64,000 bases of DNA from Chryseobacterium gotjawalense (GCF_030012525.1 NZ_CP124855.1:3162001-3226000); one strand, 5' to 3'. Shown: positions 36,384 to 45,433, counted from the first letter of the stretch. Translations and numbers: made by a program. The notes: a model not told the origin generated them from the letters alone.

Positions 36384-36524
36384 TTACAAAACTTTTAATA
36401 AACCATTGTGTAATTATTAGTATTTTGGCAGTACTTTTGACTACTATGATATAAATAGTTAAAAATTTGTGGTTTCACTATTTTTAATTACTTTTATCCA
36501 ACTAAAAATTAAAATAATTTTAAA

Positions 36525-36944
36525 ATGAAAAAAATACTTTTCAGTTTTGTTGCTTTATTATTCGCAACACTATCTTACGCCCAAATCGAAGGAAAATGGA
36601 AGACCATCGACGATGAAACGGGACAGGCGAAATCCATCGTAGAGATTTTCAAAAAATCAGATGGTAAATATTACGGGAAAGTGACGCAACTGCTCATCAA
36701 ACCGGAACATACAAACTGTATCAACTGTAAAGATGACAGAAAAAACCAACCCATCCTGGGAATGGAAGTGATTAGAGGCATGAAAAAGGAAGGCAATGAA
36801 TTCACCGGAGGAACAATTACAGATCCTAAAACAGGAAAAACCTACAAATGTAACATCACCCGTGATGGTGAAAAACTGAATGTAAGAGGTTATGTAGGAT
36901 TCTCATTAATCGGAAGAACGCAAACCTGGCATGCAGTAAAATAG
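36525..36944 (+). CDS. DUF2147 domain protein
   Basis: A 139-residue secreted protein. A signal peptide (MKKILFSFVALLFATLSYAQ) is followed by the DUF2147 pattern IEGKWKTIDDETGQAKSIV and LNVRGYVGFSLIGRTQTW. Two cysteines in NCINCKDD may be paired. The family is a lipocalin-like periplasmic or secreted protein of unknown function. Ends at the hairpin at 36966-36994. Confidence 0.87.
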   Translation: MKKILFSFVALLFATLSYAQIEGKWKTIDDETGQAKSIVEIFKKSDGKYYGKVTQLLIKPEHTNCINCKDDRKNQPILGMEVIRGMKKEGNEFTGGTITDPKTGKTYKCNITRDGEKLNVRGYVGFSLIGRTQTWHAVK

Positions 36945-36965
36945 TTTTCTAAAAATAAACTTGAT

Positions 36966-36994
36966 AAAAAGCATCTTTTCGGAGATGCTTTTTT
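36966..36994 (+). terminator. Terminator after the DUF2147 gene
   Basis: AAAAAGCATCT and AGATGCTTTTTT form a stem with a TTTCGG loop and a T run. Confidence 0.85.
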
Positions 36995-37029
36995 AATGGC
37001 AGCATGTACGGTAATTCGCGAAAAAATCT

Positions 37030-37037
37030 TTACTTTT
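37030..37037 (+). promoter_or_regulatory. pdhB promoter box (TACTTTTG)
   Basis: TACTTTTG fits TAnnTTTG and lies 23 bases before the pdhB start, downstream of the DUF2147 terminator. Confidence 0.5.
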
Positions 37038-37060
37038 GTACTTTAATTTTTTAATAAATC

Positions 37061-38044
37061 ATGAAGGAATATACTTTTAGAGAAGTGATTGCACAGGCAA
37101 TGAGTGAAGAGATGCGAAAAGATGAATCCATTTTCCTGATGGGTGAAGAAGTCGCAGAATACAACGGTGCTTACAAAGCTTCTAAAGGAATGCTCGATGA
37201 ATTCGGCGCGAAAAGAGTAATTGATACTCCAATTGCAGAACTCGGATTTACCGGGATTGCCATCGGAGCAGCCATGAACGGAAACAGACCCATTGTGGAA
37301 TATATGACTTTCAACTTCTCATTAGTAGGAATTGATCAGATTATAAATAATGCGGCGAAAATCCGTCAGATGAGTGGAGGACAGTGGAATTGCCCAATCG
37401 TTTTCCGTGGACCAACTGGTTCTGCAGGTCAATTGGGAGCGACACATTCTCAGGCTTTGGAATCTTGGTTTGCAAATACTCCAGGTTTAAAAGTAGTTGT
37501 ACCTTCCAATCCTTACGATGCAAAAGGTTTATTGAAAACTGCAATTCAGGATAATGATCCGGTAATTTTCATGGAGTCTGAACAGATGTATGGCGACAAA
37601 ATGGAAATCCCAGAAGAAGAATATTACATCCCAATCGGAAAAGCAGATATCAAAAAAGAAGGTAAAGATGTAACTTTGGTTTCTTTCGGTAAAATTATGA
37701 AAATGGCGATTCAGGCCGCTGAAGATTTAGAAAAAGAAGGAATTTCTGTAGAAGTAATTGATTTAAGAACAGTTCGTCCTTTAGATTATGATACTATTTT
37801 AGAGTCGGTAAAGAAAACCAACAGATTGGTTATTTTAGAAGAAGCTTGGCCTCTAGGTTCCATTGCAACGGAGATTACTTATATGGTTCAACAAAAAGCA
37901 TTTGATTATTTAGATGCGCCGATTAAGAGAATTACAACACCGGATGCACCTGCACCGTACTCAGCACCACTTTTCGCTGAATGGTTCCCGAAATTGGAAA
38001 AAGTAAAAGAAGAAATTAAAAACGCTTTATATATTAAGGCGTAA
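37061..38044 (+). CDS. pdhB: Pyruvate dehydrogenase E1 component, beta subunit
   Basis: A 327-residue protein starting MKEYTFREVIAQAMSEEMRK, with the E1-beta thiamine-diphosphate region FLMGEEVAEYNGAYK, IVEYMTFNF and the C-terminal transketolase domain (DLRTVRPLDYDTI). It pairs with PdhA to decarboxylate pyruvate. No pdhA, E2 or E3 gene lies nearby, so the subunits are encoded at separate loci. Ends at the terminator at 38050-38074. Confidence 0.95.
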   Translation: MKEYTFREVIAQAMSEEMRKDESIFLMGEEVAEYNGAYKASKGMLDEFGAKRVIDTPIAELGFTGIAIGAAMNGNRPIVEYMTFNFSLVGIDQIINNAAKIRQMSGGQWNCPIVFRGPTGSAGQLGATHSQALESWFANTPGLKVVVPSNPYDAKGLLKTAIQDNDPVIFMESEQMYGDKMEIPEEEYYIPIGKADIKKEGKDVTLVSFGKIMKMAIQAAEDLEKEGISVEVIDLRTVRPLDYDTILESVKKTNRLVILEEAWPLGSIATEITYMVQQKAFDYLDAPIKRITTPDAPAPYSAPLFAEWFPKLEKVKEEIKNALYIKA

Positions 38045-38049
38045 TAGAT

Positions 38050-38074
38050 AAAAACTCTCGAAAGAGAGTTTTTT
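38050..38074 (+). terminator. pdhB terminator
   Basis: AAAACTCTC-GAAA-GAGAGTTTTTT is a compact perfect stem with a T run. Confidence 0.88.
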
Positions 38075-38112
38075 CATTTATAAAAAGTTATATAAAACCA
38101 CTTTTATTCATT

Positions 38113-38120
38113 TACCTTTG
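38113..38120 (+). promoter_or_regulatory. kup promoter box (TACCTTTG)
   Basis: TACCTTTG fits TAnnTTTG and lies 19 bases upstream of the kup start. Confidence 0.5.
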
Positions 38121-38139
38121 ACGAAATTTTCTCCCATCT

Positions 38140-40125
38140 ATGTCACAAGATACTTTATCTCATTTTGATACAAAGAAACTTACCGCAGTGGGGGTTTTGG
38201 TTTCCCTCGGAATAGTTTTCGGAGATATCGGAACTTCACCGCTGTACGTTATGAAGGCGATCGTAAATGCCCGACATGGTACCGGGAATTTGCCGTTTGA
38301 TGAATATATCGAGGGAGCACTTTCCTGCATCATCTGGACTTTGACGATGCAAACCACGTTTAAGTATGTAATTATTGCGTTGCGTGCTGATAATAAAGGA
38401 GAAGGTGGAATTTTATCTCTTTACTCACTGGTCAAGAAGCTTAAGAAAAAATGGCTGTATGTCATTGCTATTATTGGTGCATCGACTTTGGTGGCAGATA
38501 GTATAATTACGCCGTCGTTAACGGTAATGTCGGCTGTGGAAGGGTTGAAGATATTTTCGCCTCACACTCCTGTTGTTGCGATTACGCTGGTTATTCTGGC
38601 CTTTGTCTTTATTGTGCAACAATTTGGTACGGCTTCCATCGGTAAGTTTTTTGGTCCGGTGATGGTTGTTTGGTTCTTGGTTTTAGGGATATTTGGTTCA
38701 GCTCATGTATTTGATCATCTCGAAATTTTGAAAGCATTTAATCCTTATTACGCTTATAATTTAATAAAGCATTCACCCAGTGCGATTGTGATTATGGGAG
38801 CAGTCTTTCTTTGTACGACAGGAGCGGAAGCTTTGTATTCTGATTTAGGGCACTGCGGCAAACAAAATATCCGGGTGAGTTGGATTTTTGTAAAGACCAT
38901 GTTGGTTTTAAATTATTTGGGTCAAGGTGCCTGGTTATTAGATAATCCGGAATCTGTTTCGCAGGGAATCAATCCGATTTTTGGAATTATGCCCGAATGG
39001 GCGATCTTGCCAGGGGTACTTTTAGCAACAGCTGCTGCAATTATCGCAAGTCAATCTGTGATTACGGGGTCTTTTACCATGTTTTCAGAAGCGATGTCGG
39101 TGATGTTTTGGCCGAATCAGCAAATCGATTATCCTTCCGGTATTAAAGGGCAAATGTATATTCCCAAAATCAATTGGGGGTTGATGTTCCTTTGTTTCAT
39201 CGTGGTTATTTATTTCCAAAAATCAGAAGCGATGGAAGCCGCTTATGGTTTAACCATTACGATTACGATGCTGATGACCACTACCTTACTGTTCTTTTGG
39301 CTCAGCAGATCCAGAGTTACTAAGGTATTCGCAATTGGTTTTTTAGTCGTTTATCTTTGCATAGAACTGGGTTTCTTTTATGCCAATGTTATCAAGTTTT
39401 TCGATGGTGGCTGGCTGACAGTGGTTTTAGGTGGATTTATCGCCGTTTGTATGTACGCCTGGTATAACGGAAGACTCATCAAAGCAAAGTTTATCAAATT
39501 TGTAAAACTGGATAAATATGTACCGGTAATAAAAGAAATGAAACTTGATGAATCAATCCCGAAATACGCGACCAACCTCGCTTTCCTGAGTCGTGCAAAA
39601 AGACAGGATGAAGTAGAAGCCAAGATTATTTATTCTATTTTGCGCAAGCAACCTAAAAGAGCAGACCATTATTTCATCCTCAATATTGCGAATCAGGAAG
39701 ACCCATATACTTTTAATTATACCATTGATGAAATTATGCCCGGTACCATTTTCCGGATCAATTTCATGCTCGGTTTCAAAATTGACCGCCGAATCAATGA
39801 TTATTTCGATCAGGTCTTAGAAGACATGATGGAAGAGGGAAGTATTCCTGCGCGAAGCAGCCATCCTTCACTTCGCCACTATAATATTCCACCAGATCTG
39901 AAATATGTGATTATTGATAACACTTACATCAATGATGCTTTGTTGACTGTCAAGGAAAAAATTACACTCAATATTTACAATTTTGTGAAATATATCGGGA
40001 GTGATGACTTTAAAGCTTGGGGAGTTTCTGCCCATAATGTAGTAGTAGAGTCAGCGCCTTTACTGGATCAAAAAATTATCGCCAATAAAATTAAGCAGGT
40101 AAATTTCCATAGATACGATTCCTAA
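38140..40125 (+). CDS. kup: Kup-type potassium uptake transporter
   Basis: A 661-residue protein with about 12 membrane helices and a cytoplasmic C-terminal domain. The N-terminal signature GIVFGDIGTSPLYVMKAIV is diagnostic for KUP/HAK/KT, and GAVFLCTTGAEALYSDLGHCG is also conserved. It imports K+ with protons. Its gene is monocistronic and fur has its own promoter just downstream. Confidence 0.96.
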   Translation: MSQDTLSHFDTKKLTAVGVLVSLGIVFGDIGTSPLYVMKAIVNARHGTGNLPFDEYIEGALSCIIWTLTMQTTFKYVIIALRADNKGEGGILSLYSLVKKLKKKWLYVIAIIGASTLVADSIITPSLTVMSAVEGLKIFSPHTPVVAITLVILAFVFIVQQFGTASIGKFFGPVMVVWFLVLGIFGSAHVFDHLEILKAFNPYYAYNLIKHSPSAIVIMGAVFLCTTGAEALYSDLGHCGKQNIRVSWIFVKTMLVLNYLGQGAWLLDNPESVSQGINPIFGIMPEWAILPGVLLATAAAIIASQSVITGSFTMFSEAMSVMFWPNQQIDYPSGIKGQMYIPKINWGLMFLCFIVVIYFQKSEAMEAAYGLTITITMLMTTTLLFFWLSRSRVTKVFAIGFLVVYLCIELGFFYANVIKFFDGGWLTVVLGGFIAVCMYAWYNGRLIKAKFIKFVKLDKYVPVIKEMKLDESIPKYATNLAFLSRAKRQDEVEAKIIYSILRKQPKRADHYFILNIANQEDPYTFNYTIDEIMPGTIFRINFMLGFKIDRRINDYFDQVLEDMMEEGSIPARSSHPSLRHYNIPPDLKYVIIDNTYINDALLTVKEKITLNIYNFVKYIGSDDFKAWGVSAHNVVVESAPLLDQKIIANKIKQVNFHRYDS

Positions 40126-40177
40126 GATTACATTCAGGGAAGAAATAAAGGTGAACCGGGGTTAATAAAAAATTCGG

Positions 40178-40185
40178 TAAATTTG
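40178..40185 (+). promoter_or_regulatory. fur promoter box (TAAATTTG)
   Basis: TAAATTTG lies 16 bases upstream of the fur start codon. Confidence 0.55.
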
Positions 40186-40201
40186 CATATAATTATTTTT
40201 A

Positions 40202-40675
40202 ATGGATGCTAAACAAAAAGAACTCAATTTTTCAACAATCAAGGAGGTTTTAAGACAATATCTTCAGCGCAAAGGTTTTAGAAATACACCGGAACGCTAC
40301 ACGATTTTAGAAGAAATCTACAACATGGAGCATCACTTCAATGTCGATGATTTATACCTTTTGATGATGCAGAAAAAATACCATGTATCCAAAGCGACCA
40401 TTTACAATACCATCGAAATATTTTTGGATGCCGGCTTAATCAGAAAACATCAGTTTGGCGAAAAAACCATGACTTCTTCTTCCTACGAAAAATCGTATTT
40501 CGATAAGCAACACGATCATTTGGTTATTTACAAAAAAGACTCAGACAAAGAAATTCAGGAAATCATCGAGTTTTGCGATCCGAGAATCCAGGGAATCAAA
40601 GATGCTATTGAAGCAGCATTTGGTGTAAATATTGATTCACATTCACTTTATTTTTACGGAACCAAAAAGGATTAA
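40202..40675 (+). CDS. fur: Fur-family regulator without structural cysteines
   Basis: A 157-residue Fur-type protein. The winged-helix DNA-binding part includes YHVSKATIYNTIEIFLDAGL; the metal-sensing histidines are in EHHFNVDD and KQHDHLVIY, with SHSLYFYG near the end. The CxxC pairs that hold the structural zinc in E. coli Fur are absent; only one cysteine is present (EFCDPR). Iron sensing is probable but Zur or Mur activity cannot be excluded. The stop codon overlaps the start of the OstA-like gene by one base, so the two are co-transcribed. Confidence 0.87.
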   Translation: MDAKQKELNFSTIKEVLRQYLQRKGFRNTPERYTILEEIYNMEHHFNVDDLYLLMMQKKYHVSKATIYNTIEIFLDAGLIRKHQFGEKTMTSSSYEKSYFDKQHDHLVIYKKDSDKEIQEIIEFCDPRIQGIKDAIEAAFGVNIDSHSLYFYGTKKD

Positions 40676-42411
40676 TGAAAAATTATTTCGTTTTTTTTCT
40701 CTTTATCAGTGCCCATGTTTTTGCGCAGATCAATACCCAGCCCAATCAGGATTTGGTCAAAGATCCTTTTTTTAATAATCCAAAAAAAGGTGTTTCCACT
40801 GAGAAGGTTAAATTAATCCATTCCGACTTTTTTCAAAAGGCTTTAGATAAATACCAGGGAAATCCCTATTTTTCCGGAAATGTGCAGTTCGTCCACCAGG
40901 GATCTGTGTTAACTGCCGATGAGGTTATTTTTTATCAGGAACAGAATTTTGTGAAAGCCATTGGGAATGTAAAACTTCAGAATGCAGACGGTTCCGTAAT
41001 TACTTCCGGTGAAATGGAATACGACGGAAATACCCAAAAAGGAATCGCCCGAAAAAATGTACTATTGACCGATCCCGGGCAAACCATCAAAACTGAAACC
41101 CTTTATTACGACCGCCTTTCCAACAAAGCTTATTTCAATATGGGCGGTACGATTACGAAAGACGGCAACGTGATGTACACCAAATCTGCCACCTACGATT
41201 TGAACAGCAGATTAATTGATTTTTCCGGCAATGTGAAAATCGATAATCCCGACTATACGGTAGAAGGAGTAAATATTATTCAGAACCAAAACACCAATAC
41301 CGCAACATTCAATGGTGCTACAACCATTACCAATAAAAAGAATCCAGCCAATCTAATTTATACAGAGAAGGGAACCTATAATATGAATTCTAAGGAAGTT
41401 TATTTAAAGAAAAATTCCCGTATTCATTACAACGGAAAAATACTGACTGGTGATGATTTGTACTTCAATCAAATCACTGGTTTCGGAACCGGAAAAGGAA
41501 ATGTAACCCTGCGAGATCCTTTAGAAAAACGCTATATTAAAGGCGGTTACGGCGAAATCTACGAGAAAAAAGATTCCGCGATGATGACCGATAAACCGTA
41601 TGCTGTGAAAATACTGGAGAAAGATTCTATGTACTTTTCTGCTGACCGTATTTTGGCGTATCAGAAAATAGATAAACAAAATCCCCTCAAGAAAAAGAGT
41701 TTTTTACGGGCTTATAAAAAAGCCAGAATGTTCAAGTCTAATATTCAGGTCAGAGCCGATTTGTTAAGTTTTAATGAAACCGACGGAATCATGCATCTGG
41801 ACGGAAAACCCATCGCCTGGAGCGGCGAGAAACAGGTAACCGGCGATAAAATAGAAGCGTATTTCGATACCGAAAAGGAGTTTATAGATTCCTTGCGCGT
41901 CATAGGAAATGCATTTGCCATCAGCAAAGTGGACTCTCTGAATCTGAAAGACGAATTCCACCAGGTCAAAGGAAAACTGATGACGGTTTATTATAAAGAA
42001 AACGAAATCACACTGGCAAAAGTGATTGGTAACGCACAATCAATTACCTATGCCGATGACCAAAACGAAAAAACCAAAGAAGTAGAACGAATCGGAGTGG
42101 CGCTTTCTACCTGTGGCACGATTGAAGCCGAATTCGAAGACCGGAAAGTTCAGATTATTTCCTGTAATATCGGAGCCAATACTGACATTTATCCGATGAG
42201 TTTAATCTCGCATGAACAAAGGTTTTTTCCCGATTTCAACTGGAATACCAAAGATCGTCTTCATACATGGAAGGACATTTTCGTAGAAACACCGAATTAT
42301 CCCGAAATAAAATACGAAGCCGACGACGCTCTTTTTAACGCTGCTCAAAAAGCCATAGATGATGAGAAAGCCAAAGAAGAAGCCAAGAAACCAAAGCGGG
42401 TTCGGAAGTAA
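40675..42411 (+). CDS. OstA-like LPS-transport protein
   Basis: A 578-residue protein with a signal peptide (MKNYFVFFLFISAHVFAQ) and many repeats of the OstA/LptA beta-jellyroll pattern (for example NPYFSGNVQFVHQGSVLTAD, VKAIGNVKLQNADGSV, LIDFSGNVKIDNPDYTVEG). It is far longer than LptA and ends in a lysine-rich tail. Such proteins are the likely periplasmic bridge that passes LPS to LptD in Bacteroidota. Translationally coupled to fur by a one-base overlap, which is an unexpected pairing. Confidence 0.85.
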   Translation: MKNYFVFFLFISAHVFAQINTQPNQDLVKDPFFNNPKKGVSTEKVKLIHSDFFQKALDKYQGNPYFSGNVQFVHQGSVLTADEVIFYQEQNFVKAIGNVKLQNADGSVITSGEMEYDGNTQKGIARKNVLLTDPGQTIKTETLYYDRLSNKAYFNMGGTITKDGNVMYTKSATYDLNSRLIDFSGNVKIDNPDYTVEGVNIIQNQNTNTATFNGATTITNKKNPANLIYTEKGTYNMNSKEVYLKKNSRIHYNGKILTGDDLYFNQITGFGTGKGNVTLRDPLEKRYIKGGYGEIYEKKDSAMMTDKPYAVKILEKDSMYFSADRILAYQKIDKQNPLKKKSFLRAYKKARMFKSNIQVRADLLSFNETDGIMHLDGKPIAWSGEKQVTGDKIEAYFDTEKEFIDSLRVIGNAFAISKVDSLNLKDEFHQVKGKLMTVYYKENEITLAKVIGNAQSITYADDQNEKTKEVERIGVALSTCGTIEAEFEDRKVQIISCNIGANTDIYPMSLISHEQRFFPDFNWNTKDRLHTWKDIFVETPNYPEIKYEADDALFNAAQKAIDDEKAKEEAKKPKRVRK

Positions 42412-42420
42412 TTTTTTTAT

Positions 42421-42505
42421 TTGGGCGCCTTAATCCGCCTTCCACTCCCGCTTTTTTGTTCCACTTCGTTCCACAAAAAGAGCTCCGTTCAAGTCGGGGC
42501 GCAAC
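42421..42505 (+). ncRNA. Structured flavobacterial repeat-like element after the OstA-like gene
   Basis: The arms TTGGGCGCCTTAATCC and GTTCAAGTCGGGGCGCAA frame a hairpin whose stem is GCTTTTTTGT (42450-42459) and ACAAAAAGAGC (42473-42483). Conserved edges around a variable hairpin are the mark of a repeat or RNA family that I recall as common in Weeksellaceae. It begins 10 bases after the stop codon and could also terminate transcription. Not the same family as the element at 20901, though built alike. Confidence 0.5.
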
Positions 42506-42534
42506 ACGAGATTGTAATAAAATTTTTTCATTAA

Positions 42535-43713
42535 ATGCGAACAGATTTTTTTAAATACCAAGCACAAACCACGCAATTTGCAGCAGGATTTGAAGTTGAA
42601 AAAGCTTCCGGTTCCTATATCTACGGAAAAGACGGACGAAAATATCTGGATTTCGTAGCCGGAGTTTCTGCCAATACTTTAGGCCATTCACATCCCAAAA
42701 TTGTAGAAGCAATCAAAACACAGGCAGAGAAATATCTGCACGTCATGGTTTATGGCGAATACGCTCAGGAAATGCCGGTGAAATTATGCAGGCTTTTAGC
42801 CGATGCTACCCCGGAACCTTTAGAAGTTACTTATCTTGTAAATAGCGGCGCAGAAGCAATCGACGGTGCTTTGAAATTGGCCAAACGTTTTACCGGCAGA
42901 GAAGAAATAATTTCGATGACCAATTCTTACCATGGAAATACACACGGTGCTTTATCGGTTTCAGGAAACGAATATCACAAGCGTGAATTTCGTCCGCTCT
43001 TGCCTATGGTCAGTTTTATTGAGTTTAATAATCAGGAAGATTTTAGCAAGATTACCGAAAAAACAGCTTGTGTTTTAGCCGAAACCATCCAGGGCGCTGC
43101 GGGATTTTTAGTTCCGGATGCTGATTATTTCATAAATCTTAAAAAGCGGTGTGAAGAAGTTGGTGCTTTATTAATCCTCGATGAGATTCAGCCTGGTTTT
43201 GGCAGAACAGGAAAACTCTTTGCCTTCGAACATCTGGGCATGGTTCCGGATATTTTGGTAATGGGGAAAGGAATGGGCGGCGGCGTTCCCGTCGGTGCTT
43301 TTATGAGTTCGAAAACGATCATGCACAGTCTTTCGCATTCACCCAAATTAGGCCATATTACGACTTTTGGCGGGAACCCGCTTATTGCCGCAGCAAGTTA
43401 TGCGACTTTGCATGAAGTTATTGAAAGTGGTTTGATGAACGAAATTCAGGAGAAAGAAGATGTATTCCGGGAATTACTGGTTCATCCTAAAATAAAAAAC
43501 GTCAACGGAAAAGGTTTGATGTTGGCCGTGAATCTCGGTTCTCCCGAATATACTTTAGAAGTTGCAAAAAGATGCATGGAAAAAGGACTCATCGTTTTTT
43601 GGCAACTGTACCGAAATGAATATTTGCGTATTTCACCACCGCTTACGATTTCTTTAGCTGAAATTAAAGAGGGTTGTGAGGTTATTTTGGAGGTTTTAAA
43701 TGAAATGGAATAA
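42535..43713 (+). CDS. Class III aminotransferase, acetylornithine/ornithine-type
   Basis: A 392-residue PLP enzyme. NSGAEAIDGALKLAKRFTGR and ILDEIQPGFGRTGKLFAFE precede the PLP-lysine motif ILVMGKGMGGGVPVGAF (Lys near residue 243), and GHITTFGGNPLIAAA follows. Length and motifs fit the acetylornithine/succinyldiaminopimelate/ornithine group. No arginine-biosynthesis genes adjoin, so the amine donor is not known. It is monocistronic, downstream of a structured element. Confidence 0.9.
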   Translation: MRTDFFKYQAQTTQFAAGFEVEKASGSYIYGKDGRKYLDFVAGVSANTLGHSHPKIVEAIKTQAEKYLHVMVYGEYAQEMPVKLCRLLADATPEPLEVTYLVNSGAEAIDGALKLAKRFTGREEIISMTNSYHGNTHGALSVSGNEYHKREFRPLLPMVSFIEFNNQEDFSKITEKTACVLAETIQGAAGFLVPDADYFINLKKRCEEVGALLILDEIQPGFGRTGKLFAFEHLGMVPDILVMGKGMGGGVPVGAFMSSKTIMHSLSHSPKLGHITTFGGNPLIAAASYATLHEVIESGLMNEIQEKEDVFRELLVHPKIKNVNGKGLMLAVNLGSPEYTLEVAKRCMEKGLIVFWQLYRNEYLRISPPLTISLAEIKEGCEVILEVLNEME

Positions 43714-43764
43714 TAATTTTTGTATAAACAGGAAAATAGTTTAATTAGAAAGGGAACTTTTTCT

Positions 43765-43860
43765 TAGCGCCGATGGGAACGACATCCTGCGGTGATATAT
43801 GTCATGGTTTTAAAACCTGTTTTTAATAATCGAGGATACACCGTACAGCAGGATGGGTTT
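43765..43860. repeat. Degenerate hairpin element in the gap before the START-like gene
   Basis: AGCGCCGATGGGAACGACATCC begins a stretch with inverted arms CATCCTGC (43783-43790) and GCAGGATG (43848-43855) and an internal perfect palindrome GGTTTTAAAACC (43806-43817). It looks like a decayed member of the class of framed-hairpin elements seen elsewhere in the window. No coding potential. Confidence 0.4.
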
Positions 43861-43971
43861 GTAAGAAAATACCATTTTCTGGCTCCTGATATCATAAAGT
43901 ATTTCAATAAATATATTGCGTATATTAGAAATTAATTTATATATTGCGAAACATTAAAAAAAGGTAATAAT

Positions 43972-44358
43972 ATGGCGAAAACGAAAGTGCAATACGAGTT
44001 TCCAATGCACTGTCAGTCAGAGATATTGTATGAATATATGGCGAGCGCAGAGGGACTTTCTGAGTGGTTTGCGGATGACGTGGTGGAAAAAGGAGATGAC
44101 TTTTATTTTAGTTGGAGCAATGGCCCCGAGGAAAAAGCGACGCTTATTCGTTACAAACCCGAAAGTTTTGTGCGTTTTCGATGGGAAGAGGATGAAGGAA
44201 CGAAAAATTATTTTGAAATGACCATCGTTATTGATGATATTACAGATGATTTGGCGCTGAATATTACTGATTTCTGTGATGCTGGAGACGAAGATGAAAA
44301 TCGCCTGTATTGGGAAAACTTAATCGAAAATTTAAAATTAAAATTAGGAGCATCCTAA
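43972..44358 (+). CDS. START-like (SRPBCC fold) domain protein
   Basis: A 128-residue protein. Residues 8-125 read as an AHSA1/START-like fold: YEFPMHCQSEILYEYMASA, LSEWFADDV, FSWSNGPEEKATL and VRFRWEEDEG. The family is conserved in flavobacteria, but the ligand is unknown. It is followed after 59 bases by a class IV aminotransferase homologue, separated by a terminator hairpin. Confidence 0.85.
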   Translation: MAKTKVQYEFPMHCQSEILYEYMASAEGLSEWFADDVVEKGDDFYFSWSNGPEEKATLIRYKPESFVRFRWEEDEGTKNYFEMTIVIDDITDDLALNITDFCDAGDEDENRLYWENLIENLKLKLGAS

Positions 44359-44380
44359 TTTTTTTAATCTAAATATTAAG

Positions 44381-44405
44381 ATGAACGATTTATCGTTCAT
44401 TTTTT
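44381..44405 (+). terminator. Terminator after the START-like gene
   Basis: ATGAACGAT-TT-ATCGTTCAT is a perfect 9-bp stem with five T's. It lies 13 bases before the TTG start of the next gene, so readthrough would be limited. Confidence 0.82.
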
Positions 44406-44417
44406 GTTGCTAAAATA

Positions 44418-45230
44418 TTGACTATTGTGAAATTATCTTTTGCTTCTGAGAATTTTCAAACCCACAACCGCGCCTTTTTATATGGTGATGCGGTACAGGT
44501 TTCTTTTTTTATCCGCAACGCTGAATTGATTATAGCGGAAGAATGTTATTTTTATTTAATGGCTTCAATGCGTAAGATGAGAATGGCGATTCCGTTGTCT
44601 TACACCTTAGAATTTTTCCAGAATTTATTTGAGGAAAAAGTCCTGCAGCGGGAACTGAAAAATGGAATTATTCAATTCTTTGTCTATCGAAATACCGATG
44701 AGAAAGAACTGTCAAAAAGTGGGATTTCTTACTATTTCGAAGTTGATGAAATTGACGATCTTTTAGCAATTCAAAGAGACTATGAACTTGATTTGATTAA
44801 GGAGATCAATGTGAATGCCAATGTTCTAAGCAGTATTCATCTTCATTGCCCGGAAAATATCTATGCAGCAATTTATGCGCAGGAAAATGATTTGGATGAT
44901 ATTATTTTCCTGAACCCAAATAAGAGAATCGCCAGAAGTATCTACGGAAACTTATTATTTCTGGAAGACAAAACCATTAAGATTCCTAAAACCACAGAAG
45001 GAGCCTATATTTCACCACTGATGGAAAACTTCGTTACCTTTATTCATAAAAATAATCTGGCTCAAATTCAGGAGTCCGAAATGATTGCGTTTGAATCTCA
45101 AAAAGCAGAAGAAATTTTGATGATTTCGGATTTAAAAGGAATTTTCTCCGTCACCAAAATCCGAAATAAAACATTTGGAAAAGAAAGGTTTTCGGAGATG
45201 GTGGTAAAATGGAAAAACAGTTTCAGCTAA
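44418..45230 (+). CDS. Aminotransferase class IV homologue lacking the PLP lysine
   Basis: A protein of about 270 residues from a TTG start (an in-frame GTG at 44427 is an alternative). NRAFLYGD near residue 17-24 and the C-terminal SIYGNLLFLEDKTIKIP clearly match aminotransferase class IV. However, the PLP lysine expected near residues 139-141 is not there (the stretch reads LSSIHLHCPENIYAAIYA), and the glutamate that normally pairs with the pyridine nitrogen near 173 is an arginine (RIARS). It is therefore probably a pseudo-enzyme or has changed chemistry. Upstream is the START-like gene, behind a terminator. Confidence 0.82.
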   Translation: MTIVKLSFASENFQTHNRAFLYGDAVQVSFFIRNAELIIAEECYFYLMASMRKMRMAIPLSYTLEFFQNLFEEKVLQRELKNGIIQFFVYRNTDEKELSKSGISYYFEVDEIDDLLAIQRDYELDLIKEINVNANVLSSIHLHCPENIYAAIYAQENDLDDIIFLNPNKRIARSIYGNLLFLEDKTIKIPKTTEGAYISPLMENFVTFIHKNNLAQIQESEMIAFESQKAEEILMISDLKGIFSVTKIRNKTFGKERFSEMVVKWKNSFS

Positions 45231-45238
45231 AATTGACA

Positions 45239-45284
45239 AACCCAGTTAACAACCTTTAAAGAAAGTCATTAACCGGGTTTTTTA
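45239..45284 (+). terminator. Terminator after the class IV homologue
   Basis: AAACCCAGTTAA and TTAACCGGGTTTTTT form a stem with one mismatch and a loop of about 20 bases, followed by T's. Confidence 0.65.
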
Positions 45285-45433
45285 GATTTTAATTATAATA
45301 ATAACGGAGTTGCAATCTTTAAATTATAAGCCTGCCTATTAAAGTTTTGTTAAAATTTTACAACACCGAAACGAGTAATTCTTGTCTCATGAGGATGATA
45401 TAAAATAATTTATTGCCGTTTTCCACCAGCTGA

